DNA of 64,000 nt. Source: DASRDS01 sp035652495. GTDB taxonomy: Bacteria; Gemmatimonadota; Gemmatimonadetes; Gemmatimonadales; Gemmatimonadaceae. Each line of letters opens with the position of its first letter. Position 1 is the first letter of the stretch. The stretch is from the NCBI GenBank assembly GCA_035652495.1, contig DASRDS010000003.1:43085-107084 (forward strand), in the 5' to 3' direction. The notes under the pieces were generated by a model. It had not been told where the DNA came from. It searched no databases and saw only the letters and a list, made by a program, of their open reading frames with translations. Made by a program: the position numbers and the translations under genes. This document shows positions 40,860-48,096 of the stretch, piece after piece.

Positions 40860-41207
40860 ATGTCCCCGTCACAAGAACGCGCCGTTCGCGCCGTCGAAGT
40901 CGGTATCATCGCCCTGGAAGGCTTGATGACCGTAGACGGCACCCCTTTCACCTCTTACGTCCAGGCAGAGCTCGCCCGCCATTCGCTCGCTGAGCGCGCC
41001 GTGTCAGAGGCCTCGCTCCTCTGCCGGTACGTCCGCGTTGAACCGCCGTGTGCCTGGTGCGGCTGCACGATCAGACCCAATCAGGAATCGCGTGAAATCG
41101 GCGGCCGGCTGTTGCACGACACGCCCGAGCTTCCGTGCGCTCGGGAGCTTGATGACGAGCTCGCGGAGCACGACGCTGAGGTTCACGCCGCATACGCAGA
41201 GGCCTGA
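40860..41207 (+). CDS. Small protein upstream of RadC
   Basis: A 115-residue acidic protein from an ATG with GGAGG at 40851-40855. The middle holds PCAWCGCTIRPNQESREIGG and LLHDTPELPCARELDDE, giving two CxxC-like or single Cys positions that may bind a metal. Otherwise helical (SPSQERAVRAVEVGIIALEG). Not recognised. Its stop overlaps the RadC start (TGATG), so it is translationally coupled to RadC and probably works with it. Confidence 0.6.
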   Translation: MSPSQERAVRAVEVGIIALEGLMTVDGTPFTSYVQAELARHSLAERAVSEASLLCRYVRVEPPCAWCGCTIRPNQESREIGGRLLHDTPELPCARELDDELAEHDAEVHAAYAEA

Positions 41208-41887
41208 TGCTGCTCGTCGGCGATCTACACCGGACGGAGCGGCCGCGCGAACGGCTGCTCCGTCTCGGAGCCTCAGCCCTCACCATCCCCGAGCTGCTCG
41301 CGATCCTCGTCGGCGCCACGACAGATCATGACGCCGCTCACGGAATCGGCTGCGCGCTCCTCGCCAGCTGCGGCGGCTCGCTACGCCGCATGGCCAGCGC
41401 GCCACCCGGTGCGCTGACGACAGTACCAGGGATCGGCCCAGTACGCGCCGCTCAGGTCATCGCGCTATTCGAAGTCGCCCGACGCTGGGCCGCCGAGTCC
41501 TTGCCGCAACGCCTGGTCATGACCGATCCCGCGAATATCGCCGCTGTGTTCGCCCCGCAGCTGCGCGACCTCGCGGTCGAGGAATTTCATGTCGGCATAC
41601 TCGACACCCAGTTGTGTCTCGAGCGCGAGATCCGGGTCGCGACGGGAACGCTCAATGGGGTCATGGTTCACCCTCGCGAAGTATTTCGGGTGGTAGTCGG
41701 CACGCCGGCTGAGTCAATCATCCTGGTCCACAACCACCCGAGCGGCGACCCCACGCCGTCACCACAGGATCGCAAGCTCACCGGATTGTTCCAGGATGCG
41801 GGACGCATGCTCGACATCCGCGTGGACGATCACGTCATCATCGGCCGCGATTGCTACGTCAGCTTTCGGAAGGAGGGCTGGCTATGA
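41207..41887 (+). CDS. radC: RadC family protein (JAMM/MPN domain)
   Basis: A 226-residue protein with the RadC layout: helix-hairpin-helix-like N-terminus (LTTVPGIGPVRAAQVIALFE, about residues 67-86) and the JAMM metal motif VHNHPSGDPTPSPQD (about residues 178-192), with the preceding GVMVHPREVFRVVVGTPAES. Such RadC proteins are found on many integrative elements and plasmids; their exact activity is unsettled. The gene overlaps its upstream partner by TGATG. Confidence 0.9.
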   Translation: MLLVGDLHRTERPRERLLRLGASALTIPELLAILVGATTDHDAAHGIGCALLASCGGSLRRMASAPPGALTTVPGIGPVRAAQVIALFEVARRWAAESLPQRLVMTDPANIAAVFAPQLRDLAVEEFHVGILDTQLCLEREIRVATGTLNGVMVHPREVFRVVVGTPAESIILVHNHPSGDPTPSPQDRKLTGLFQDAGRMLDIRVDDHVIIGRDCYVSFRKEGWL

Positions 41888-41976
41888 TGTCGATCGCGTG
41901 CCCTCTGTCGAGCGACATGGTAGATTTCGTACTCTGTCCCGCACCGCAAGCATCTCCATCTCAGAGGAGAATGCAC

Positions 41977-42204
41977 ATGTTCGACCGCATTACGTTCGAT
42001 CCCAAGGTCATGGGTGGCCGGGCCTGCATTCGCGGCTACCGAATCACGGTGTCCCTCGTCGTCAACCTCGTCGCAAACGGGATGACGGTCGAGCAAATCG
42101 TTGCCGAATACCCGGACCTTGAGGCAGAGGATGTTCGTCAGGCGCTGCGCTACGTCGCCAATTTAGCGGCTGAAGAAGTGTCGCCTCTGGCCGATGTCGC
42201 GTGA
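41977..42204 (+). CDS. DUF433 antitoxin-like protein
   Basis: A 75-residue DUF433 protein: MFDRITFDPKVMGGRACIRG, YRITVSLVVNLVANGMTVEQ, IVAEYPDLEAEDVRQALRYV. The family is a compact DNA-binding wHTH that pairs with DUF5615 PIN-like toxins. ATG 41977 has AGAGGAG 8-9 bp upstream; an ATG at 41971 is too close to it. The stop overlaps the toxin start (GTGA). Confidence 0.9.
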   Translation: MFDRITFDPKVMGGRACIRGYRITVSLVVNLVANGMTVEQIVAEYPDLEAEDVRQALRYVANLAAEEVSPLADVA

Positions 42205-42578
42205 AATTCCTGGCCGATATGGGCGTGTCGGGTACGACGGCGCGCGACCTCAGATCGGTTGGCCACGATGTGGTGCATCTCCGGGAGGTTGGGCTCGGCA
42301 AACTGCCCGACCCAGATATTCTCGCGAAGGCGCGCGCTGAAGGCCGTGTTCTTCTGACGTTCGACCTGGGCTTCGGTGAGCTCGTCGCCGCCAGCGGCGA
42401 AGCCGTGCCCAGCGTCATATCGTTCCGCCTCTCCGACGAGAGACCAGCTGCTGTCACTCCGCGGTTGTTACGGGTGATCCAGGAACGCCAAGCGGACCTA
42501 GAAGCGGGCGCCATAATCGCCGTCGAGATGACACGGTATCGCGTTCGCCATCTTCCAATCGATCGGCCGAACGATTGA
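42201..42578 (+). CDS. DUF5615 PIN-like toxin
   Basis: A 125-residue protein from a GTG. MKFLADMGVSGTTARDLRSV, GHDVVHLREVGLGKLPDPDI and ARAEGRVLLTFDLGFGEL show the DUF5615 pattern with acidic residues at LAD, D-x-D and TFD, the PIN-like active site. It overlaps the DUF433 antitoxin by 4 bp. The pair is a probable type II toxin-antitoxin locus that stabilises the element. Reading frame intact. Confidence 0.88.
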   Translation: MKFLADMGVSGTTARDLRSVGHDVVHLREVGLGKLPDPDILAKARAEGRVLLTFDLGFGELVAASGEAVPSVISFRLSDERPAAVTPRLLRVIQERQADLEAGAIIAVEMTRYRVRHLPIDRPND

Positions 42579-42664
42579 GTCGAGCAGCCGCTCGCGCCGG
42601 GAAACGTCCTCACATATCGATATCTGTGGACATTTCACGGCACTGCGCGTGACCAGTCATCCAG

Positions 42665-43390
42665 CTACGGCCGACCAGTGATCTGACGCCGTAGAACGTT
42701 CGGCCACCCCGCCGCTCTCAATGGCGCCTCGAACCGATCCCACGCTTTGATCAGCTGCAGCCGGACCGTCGCACTAGATATCCCGAGCCGTGCGCCGATA
42801 GTCGCGTAGAGCAACACTTCCCCCTCGCTCTCCAACTCCCTCGCGACTTCATAGACCGCTCGACACCGCGCCGGCAGCGCGCGCACAACCGCGGCGACAA
42901 TCCGATCCAGCTCCTCGCGCAGCACGCCCGTCTCACCGTCATTGTAGGAGTGCCGTTCAATCACGGCGCGCTCGTCCACCGATATCGCTTCGAAAAGGTC
43001 GTATTGCTGCGAGCGGCCGCGGCCGGCGCGCCGCTCGAGCCACTGCGGGAATCGTTGCTCGCGCGCTACTCGTGCCCTGGCGTCGATCGCTCGATTACGC
43101 ACGGCCGCCAACAGATATCCACCCAAAGACTGGCGGACTCGGAGCGTTGCCCGCCCACGCCAAAGGTTCAGGAAGACGTCGTGTACGACATCTTGTGCCT
43201 CACCCCGCACGTAGCTCGCCGCCAGCCGGCGCATCGGCTCGTGCCAGCGTTCATACACCACATCGAACGCGTCCTCGTCCCCAGCGCGCAGCCGCCTGAC
43301 GATATCGCGCTCCGCCTGCGTGACGCGTGCCCGAACCGGCGATCGGGCGGACTTGGAATTGCGACGCCTACGCGTCGTCCCCCGCGACAT
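42665..43390 (-). CDS. ECF-like RNA polymerase sigma factor
   Basis: A 241-residue sigma factor. Region 2: IVRRLRAGDEDAFDVVYERW, ASYVRGEAQDVVHDVFLNLW and LRVRQSLGGYLLAAVRNRAI (about residues 30-105). Region 4 with its HTH: IVAAVVRALPARCRAVYEVA, then EGEVLLYATIGARLGISSAT, VRLQLIKAWDRF (about residues 165-225). The basic N-terminus (MSRGTTRRRRNSKSARSPVR) is unusual. No anti-sigma gene is visible beside it. It is divergent from the HTH-integrase pair across 197 bp that contain two long direct repeats (43432-43529), a plausible self-recognised promoter region, so it may control transfer or excision genes. Confidence 0.88.
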   Translation of the reverse strand: MSRGTTRRRRNSKSARSPVRARVTQAERDIVRRLRAGDEDAFDVVYERWHEPMRRLAASYVRGEAQDVVHDVFLNLWRGRATLRVRQSLGGYLLAAVRNRAIDARARVAREQRFPQWLERRAGRGRSQQYDLFEAISVDERAVIERHSYNDGETGVLREELDRIVAAVVRALPARCRAVYEVARELESEGEVLLYATIGARLGISSATVRLQLIKAWDRFEAPLRAAGWPNVLRRQITGRP

Positions 43391-43431
43391 CGGTACCGTA
43401 CCTCCTGAAAATGAGACATGACCTTCCTCTC

Positions 43432-43529
43432 CCTACTCCTTATGACGCTGATGCACCGTGTCAGGATCAACCGGTGATCGCCCCTCCTACTATTTATGAC
43501 TGCGATGCACCGTGAATTGATCAACGTGA
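43432..43529. repeat. Tandem 45-bp direct repeats in the sigma / integrase intergenic region
   Basis: Copy 1 at 43432-43477 and copy 2 at 43486-43529 share CCTACT, TTATGAC, GATGCACCGTG and ATCAAC..GTGA with 54-bp spacing. They lie between the divergent sigma gene and the HTH/integrase genes, so they are candidates for regulator or recombination-accessory binding sites. Confidence 0.65.
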
Positions 43530-43587
43530 CCCACACGTAGACCGTCGCCACATCAGGCCAGTCTTCCCAAGACCGGACAATGGCCAG

Positions 43588-43992
43588 ATGGGACTCGACG
43601 ACTTTCTCCGACGCTGGACCGCGCGACGCGACGAGCTCGCGGGACTGCGCGCGTCCGTCGAAGCCGCGCCATTGATCGACCAGATCCTGACAGAGCTGCG
43701 CGACGAAGTCGCCGATCACGAGGAAGCCACACTCACGCTCAGCGATGCAGCCCTACGCTCCGGCTACTCGCGTGATCACCTGGCACGCCTGGTTCGTCAG
43801 CACCGGATCCCCAACCGCGGCCGCCGCGGTGCTCCTCGCGTCCGCTTAGGCGCTCTCCCGATTCGTCCCGGCGCGCGGGCTAACGATGACGCTGATCCCG
43901 CACCGCGATGTTATGATCCACTGACCGACGCCCGGTCCCTCGCGAGTCGACGGCTTGGAGCTTCCAATGGCCGACCCGATTCGACCCGGTGA
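43588..43992 (+). CDS. HTH protein, possible excisionase/regulator
   Basis: A 134-residue protein starting MGLDDFLRRWTARRDELAGL. Central helix-turn-helix, ATLTLSDAALRSGYSRDHLA, RLVRQHRIPNRGRRGAPRVR (about residues 47-86), as in MerR/excisionase-like small DNA-binding proteins. The C-terminus is disordered and overlaps the integrase start (integrase ATG 43967, in another frame). Excisionases often precede integrases, so it may direct excision. That role is inferred from position. Confidence 0.65.
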   Translation: MGLDDFLRRWTARRDELAGLRASVEAAPLIDQILTELRDEVADHEEATLTLSDAALRSGYSRDHLARLVRQHRIPNRGRRGAPRVRLGALPIRPGARANDDADPAPRCYDPLTDARSLASRRLGASNGRPDSTR

Positions 43993-45259
43993 GTGGAACC
44001 TGGTCAACGAAAAATGGACGCTATCACTCGGTGATCGGGGGATGCGCGTCCGGCTGTTTCAAAAGAGAAAGGACGGAGTATTCTTCCGCGCGATCTGGGT
44101 CCAAGGCATTGGACGCGACCAGCTGTCGCTCGGAACGACTGACCGCGACGAAGCCGATCGCCTCGGTCACGAGCTGCTCGCCGCCATGGTCGAGGAGAAG
44201 ACAGCGCCGGCCGCCGGCGCTGTTCGGCTTGCCGACGTGTGGCGCCGCTATCGCACGGAGTGCACGACCCACCTCGACAACACAGAACGGACGATCGCGT
44301 ACGAGTCGTCACTGATCGAGCGCATTATCCGTTTTTTCGGTCGCAACTATGACGTCCGCCGACTAAACGCGCTCGAATGGCGGCGTTACGATCTCGCGCG
44401 CCGTGCCGGTCAGACCCGAAACGCGAATGGCACTCTGGGTCAGCGCGTTGGCGACCGAATGGTGCATGGTGATTTTGTCATGCTGCGCACGGTGCTGCGG
44501 TGGGCTTGTCAGGTGCCCACTGCGGACGGCGGCCGGTGGTTGGATCGCGATCCGCTGTTCGGAGTGAAGGTCGTACAGGAAAAGAATCCACGTCGACCGA
44601 TCGCCTCATACGCACGGTTCCAAAAGACACGGACCGCGCTACAGCAGCTCGCTGCGGAAGCAATTGATCTCCAGACCAAACATCGCTGGATCAAAATCGA
44701 GTTTGCTTTGGTGATCGCAGAGGCGACTGGTCGCCGTCTCGGTTCCATTCGCGCACTGGAGTGGGAAGACTTCGATCTCGAGCAATGTCAAATTGTCTGG
44801 CGCGCAGAGGCCGATAAGCGTGGTAAGGAATGGGTCGTGCCAATGCCCGATAGCCTATACGACGAGAGCACGACCTTTCGCGAACGGTTGGGCGGCGCGA
44901 CCGGACCGGTGTTCACACCGGAACGTGGTGAGGGCAAGCTGATGAACCGCAGGATGTTCTTGAAATGGCTCGATTACGCAGAGAACCACGCGGGGCTGCG
45001 CAAGATGAGAATGGGTGCGTGGCACCCGTATCGCCGAAAGTGGGCGACAGAGCGAAAGCACTTACCGCTAGTTGATGTCGCAGCTGCGGGCGGTTGGAAA
45101 GGGACGCAGATGCTCTTGAAGTGTTATCAGCAACCGGATCCAGACACGATCCTGGCAGTGATGAACGAGCCGTCGAAACTCGGTGTGCAGTGGGAAGCAG
45201 CGACATCTCGGGGGGCCGTAAAACGGCCCCCAACGGCCCCCCGCCTCAAAGTGATCTGA
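43967..45259 (+). CDS. Tyrosine recombinase/integrase
   Basis: A 430-residue integrase from ATG 43967 (MADPIRPGEWNLVNEKWTLS). An N-terminal arm-binding and SAM-like domain (ADVWRRYRTECTTHLDNTER, IIRFFGRNYDVRRLNALEWR) is followed by the catalytic domain: Arg in EATGRRLGSIRALEWEDFD (about residue 262), Lys/His region in HPYRRKWATERKHLPLVDVA with H-x-x-R (about residue 352), and the Tyr nucleophile in LLKCYQQPDP (about residue 385). Its stop is 43 bp from the tRNA 3' end, the usual placing for integrases using that tRNA as attB. No extra domain as in integron IntI. Presumably it acts on all att copies with matching arms. Confidence 0.93.
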   Translation: MADPIRPGEWNLVNEKWTLSLGDRGMRVRLFQKRKDGVFFRAIWVQGIGRDQLSLGTTDRDEADRLGHELLAAMVEEKTAPAAGAVRLADVWRRYRTECTTHLDNTERTIAYESSLIERIIRFFGRNYDVRRLNALEWRRYDLARRAGQTRNANGTLGQRVGDRMVHGDFVMLRTVLRWACQVPTADGGRWLDRDPLFGVKVVQEKNPRRPIASYARFQKTRTALQQLAAEAIDLQTKHRWIKIEFALVIAEATGRRLGSIRALEWEDFDLEQCQIVWRAEADKRGKEWVVPMPDSLYDESTTFRERLGGATGPVFTPERGEGKLMNRRMFLKWLDYAENHAGLRKMRMGAWHPYRRKWATERKHLPLVDVAAAGGWKGTQMLLKCYQQPDPDTILAVMNEPSKLGVQWEAATSRGAVKRPPTAPRLKVI

Positions 45260-45302
45260 GGGGCCGAGCCCGTAAGTCGATGATTCAGATATGGTTGGAA
45301 AA

Positions 45303-45375
45303 CTGGGGCGGCTGGATTTGAACCAGCGATCTCCCGGTTAACAGCCGGGCGCTTTGCCAGCTAAGCTACACCCCA
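45303..45375 (-). tRNA. tRNA-Asn (anticodon GUU), also the attachment site of the array
   Basis: A full 73-nt cloverleaf on the minus strand: acceptor TGGGGTG/CGCCCCA plus discriminator G, anticodon stem CCCGG/CCGGG with loop CTGTTAA (anticodon GTT), T-arm GCTGG-TTCAAAT-CCAGC. CCA is not encoded. The 5' end is 22 bp from the divergent oxidase start codon, so the tRNA promoter must lie within or overlap that gene. The last 42 nt up to the anticodon loop are what the repeats A-H copy. Confidence 0.95.
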
Positions 45376-45397
45376 AAACAACACGTGGGCCGGAAAT

Positions 45398-46540
45398 ATG
45401 AGCGAGAGGAATGGCGCGCGCTATGACGTGATAGTCGTCGGGCTCGGTGCAATGGGCAGCGCCATTGCGTTTGAACTCGCCCGGCGAGGGAAAAGGGTGC
45501 TCGGCGTCGATCGGTGGGAGCCGCCGCATACATATGGGTCGACCCATGGGAAGTCGCGGATCATTCGGGAGGCGTATTTCGAGGATCCAGGGTACGTGCC
45601 GCTCGTGGCGCGGGCGTTTGAGAAGTGGGAGGAGATCGAAAGACTTAGCGGGCGGCGGATATTCGAAAGGACGGGGGGGCTCATGCTTGGGCCAGCGTCG
45701 GGGCGGCTTGTGAGTGGGGCGCTGGCTAGCGCGAAGACGCATGGGCTGCAGCATGAGGTGGTGGACGCGGCCGCGGTTTCGCGGAGAGTGCCTGGGCTCC
45801 GGGCCATGGCGGATATGGTGGGTGTGGTGGAACCCCGCGCCGGAGCGCTGCGGCCCGAGGTTGCCGTTAGTGCCTACCTCGAGCTCGCTCGAAATCACGG
45901 GGCGCGGATTGTCACGGGCGAGCGCGTCACTGGGTGGGACGACCGCGACGGGCTCCTTCGCGTGACTACCGCGCACGAGACCTACACAGGGGAGCGACTC
46001 GTCATCGCCGCCGGGGCTTGGACTTCGGACCTCGTGCGCGATTTGCGGGTGACGCTGCGGGTCGAGCGCCAAGTGCAGCACTGGTTTCGTCCCGCGACGC
46101 CAACAGACCTGTTTGCGCCCGAGCGCTTCCCCGTCGTGATCTGCGAGTACGCGCCTGGGCGGTATTGGTATGCAATTCCCGGTCGCGACGAAGGGCTCAA
46201 GATCGCCATTCATCACGAAGGCGCTATCGTCAATCCTGAGCACGTGGACCGAAACGTCGGCGCGGAGGAGGTCGAGTACGTACGAGCATTGTTGCGAACC
46301 TACATGCCCTCGGCCGACGGGGCCCTCATCGAGTCATCAGTGTGCCTCTACACCAACACGCCCGACGAACGATTTCTCGTCGAAACACACCCCACTCACT
46401 CGAATGTCGAGATCGTGAGCGCGTGCTCAGGACACGGGTTCAAGTTCGCGAGCGCGATCGGCGAAATTGTGGCCGAGCGAGTTACCGGAGGTAGTGCGCG
46501 CCAGCGACTGTTAGAAATTCCGGGAACGCGGAGCTCGTAA
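45398..46540 (+). CDS. solA: Sarcosine / N-methyl-L-tryptophan oxidase family FAD protein
   Basis: A 380-residue flavoenzyme. FAD motif: YDVIVVGLGAMGSAIAFELA and RGKRVLGVDRW (about residues 8-39). Then GSTHGKSRIIREAYFEDPGY, the covalent-FAD-family signature, and CLYTNTPDERFLVETHPTHS with EIVSACSGHGFKFASAIGEI near the end. Monomeric sarcosine oxidase and N-methyltryptophan oxidase share this layout; the substrate is an N-methyl amino acid but which one is not clear. Gene symbol by family only. It is the first chromosomal gene right of the tRNA and its last 59 bp overlap the convergent malate synthase gene. Confidence 0.82.
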   Translation: MSERNGARYDVIVVGLGAMGSAIAFELARRGKRVLGVDRWEPPHTYGSTHGKSRIIREAYFEDPGYVPLVARAFEKWEEIERLSGRRIFERTGGLMLGPASGRLVSGALASAKTHGLQHEVVDAAAVSRRVPGLRAMADMVGVVEPRAGALRPEVAVSAYLELARNHGARIVTGERVTGWDDRDGLLRVTTAHETYTGERLVIAAGAWTSDLVRDLRVTLRVERQVQHWFRPATPTDLFAPERFPVVICEYAPGRYWYAIPGRDEGLKIAIHHEGAIVNPEHVDRNVGAEEVEYVRALLRTYMPSADGALIESSVCLYTNTPDERFLVETHPTHSNVEIVSACSGHGFKFASAIGEIVAERVTGGSARQRLLEIPGTRSS

Positions 46541-48056
46541 CGAGGTCGTCGAGGAAGACGGCCGCATCATCCCACCGGCCCTTCTGGCCCGATTCCGCAC
46601 GGCGCGTAATCAACTCGGCCGTGCGAATCTCATCGTAGAGCTCCTGCGTCACCTGCCCGCCGCCAGCCAAGCGCGCGCGATGGCGGACCCACTGCCAGAG
46701 CTGCGAACGCGAGATCTCGGCCGTCGCGGCGTCTTCCATCAGGTTATTGATGCCGACGGCACCGGAGCCCCGCATCCACGCTTCGAGGTATTGAAGCGCG
46801 ACGCTGATGTTGTTGCGGACACCCGCCTCGGTGACCGTGCCGCCCGGAATGTGCACGTCGATCAGCGACGCCGGATCGGCGGTCGGTGCGCTCGTGTCGC
46901 GCGACACTGGGGGGCGCTTGGCGAAAGCTTCCAACGCGACCGGGACGAGGTCCGGGTGCGCGATCCACGTGCCGTCGAAACCGTCGGCGGCCTCGCGCTG
47001 TTTGTCCTCGGTGACCTTCGCCATCGCGGTGGCGTTGATCTGCGGGTCCTTGCGGCTCGGAATGAACGCCGCCATGCCGCCGATCGCTTGGGCGCCACGG
47101 TGATGACAGGTCTGGACGAGACGCGTCGCGTACGCGCGCATGAACGGGACCGTCATCGTCACCTGCGCGCGATCGGGGAGGACGAACGACGGGTCGACGT
47201 GGAATTTCTTGATGATCGAGAAGATGTAGTCCCAACGACCAGCGTTGAGCGCCGCGCCATAATCGCGGAGCTCGTAGAGGATCTCGTCCATCTCGAACGC
47301 CGCTAAGATCGTCTCGATCAAGATCGTCACCCGAATCGAGCCCGGCGCGATGCCGAGCTCGCGCTCGGCGAACGCAAAGACATCGTGCCAGAGACGCGCC
47401 TCGCGATGGGACTCGAGCTTGGGGACGTAAAAGTACGGGCCCGCGCCACGCGCGATCTGTTCGCGGGCGTTGTGGTAGAAGAACATGCCGAAGTCGAACA
47501 GACTCGCCGACATCGGATGGCCGTCGACTCGGACGTGACGCTCGACCAAATGCCAGCCGCGAGGACGAACTAAAAGCGTCGCGAGTTTTGGCTTGAGCTT
47601 GTAGGCTTTGCCATCCGGGGCGGTGTAGTCGAGCGTCAGACGCACGGCGTCCTGCAGGTTCGCCTGGGCCTCGACGACGTTCTCCCACGTCGGGGACAGC
47701 GAGTCCTCGAGGTCCGCCATGAATCCATCAGCACCCGAATTGAACGCATTGATCATCATCTTGCGCTCGGCCGGGCCCGTGATCTCGATCCGGCGCGCGG
47801 CGAGTGACGGCGCCGGCGGGGCGACGCGCCAATCGGACGCGCGAATCTCCGCGGTCTCGGGTAAGAGACGGGGGCGCTCGCCGGCATCTAGGCGATGTTG
47901 TCGGGCGGCTCGGGCGTCCAGGAGCTCCTGACGCACGGGGCCGAACTCGCGCTGGAGTCGGGCCACGAACGCCAACGCGTCTGAGGTCAGCACACGCTCA
48001 GCGCCCGGCGCGGTACGCGTGACCTCGATCTCGTGATTCACCGCGTCTCTTGCCAT
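46482..48056 (-). CDS. aceB: Malate synthase A
   Basis: A 524-residue malate synthase condensing glyoxylate and acetyl-CoA in the glyoxylate shunt. Family stretches: GADGFMADLEDSLSPTWENV, PRGWHLVERHVRVDGHPMSA, SLFDFGMFFYHNA, YFYVPKLESHREARLWHDVF, IRVTILIETILAAFEMDEIL, YIFSIIKKF and DGTWIAHPDLVPVA, EAWMRGSGAVGINNLMEDAA. Catalytic Arg (TILIET region) and Asp (NNLMEDAATAEISR) are present. The start is ATG 48056 (MARDAVNHEIEV). A TATACT at 48072-48067 lies only 10 bp upstream, so the mRNA may be leaderless. No isocitrate lyase gene is in the window. Confidence 0.95.
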   Translation of the reverse strand: MARDAVNHEIEVTRTAPGAERVLTSDALAFVARLQREFGPVRQELLDARAARQHRLDAGERPRLLPETAEIRASDWRVAPPAPSLAARRIEITGPAERKMMINAFNSGADGFMADLEDSLSPTWENVVEAQANLQDAVRLTLDYTAPDGKAYKLKPKLATLLVRPRGWHLVERHVRVDGHPMSASLFDFGMFFYHNAREQIARGAGPYFYVPKLESHREARLWHDVFAFAERELGIAPGSIRVTILIETILAAFEMDEILYELRDYGAALNAGRWDYIFSIIKKFHVDPSFVLPDRAQVTMTVPFMRAYATRLVQTCHHRGAQAIGGMAAFIPSRKDPQINATAMAKVTEDKQREAADGFDGTWIAHPDLVPVALEAFAKRPPVSRDTSAPTADPASLIDVHIPGGTVTEAGVRNNISVALQYLEAWMRGSGAVGINNLMEDAATAEISRSQLWQWVRHRARLAGGGQVTQELYDEIRTAELITRRAESGQKGRWDDAAVFLDDLVTSSAFPEFLTVAGAHYLR

Positions 48057-48096
48057 CCCGCAAAAGTATATTAGCCTGCGTGCCCTTCCGCCCATT

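Larger units (their letters stand above)
1214..45344. mobile_element. Array of seven accessory segments bounded by tRNA-Asn 3'-end repeats
   Basis: Direct repeats of the 45-bp tRNA-Asn 3' end start at 1214, 3849, 7470, 9334, 11394, 14344 and 24967, and the intact tRNA supplies 45300-45344. All point the same way. Segment sizes are about 2.6, 3.6, 1.9, 2.1, 3.0, 10.6 and 20.3 kb. Only the segment nearest the tRNA has an integrase. Known biology: tyrosine integrases often use tRNA 3' ends as attB and leave a copy of the core at the far end of the element; repeated insertion at one tRNA gives tandem accretion. I infer that the left segments are integrase-less satellites or remnants of earlier arrivals. 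Precise excision units are not provable here. Confidence 0.75.
24967..45344. mobile_element. Integrative mobilizable element at tRNA-Asn (20.4 kb)
   Basis: It is bounded by 45-bp direct repeats, of which the right one is the 3' part of the intact tRNA. It carries, from right to left, an integrase, an HTH protein, an ECF-like sigma factor, RadC, two TA pairs, putative nucleases, a VirD4/TraG coupling protein, relaxase and MobC, and a group of likely defence genes. No VirB-type mating-pair genes are present, so transfer would need a helper conjugative system. The genes at 25190-31291 look less GC-rich than the chromosome to the right, which fits transfer from another genome. Confidence 0.8.

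Noticed and set aside
1214..45344. A true integron
   Set aside because: The recombinase lacks the IntI-specific extra domain as far as visible, lies beside a tRNA, and the repeats derive from that tRNA rather than being attC sites. Integron-like behaviour is kept only as a hypothesis.
1213..45350. Recurring short frames reading TGAAGFEPAISRLTV (plus) and NREIAGSNPAAPV (minus) at each repeat
   Set aside because: These are translations of the tRNA-Asn 3' sequence itself, a well-known source of false small proteins; not genes.
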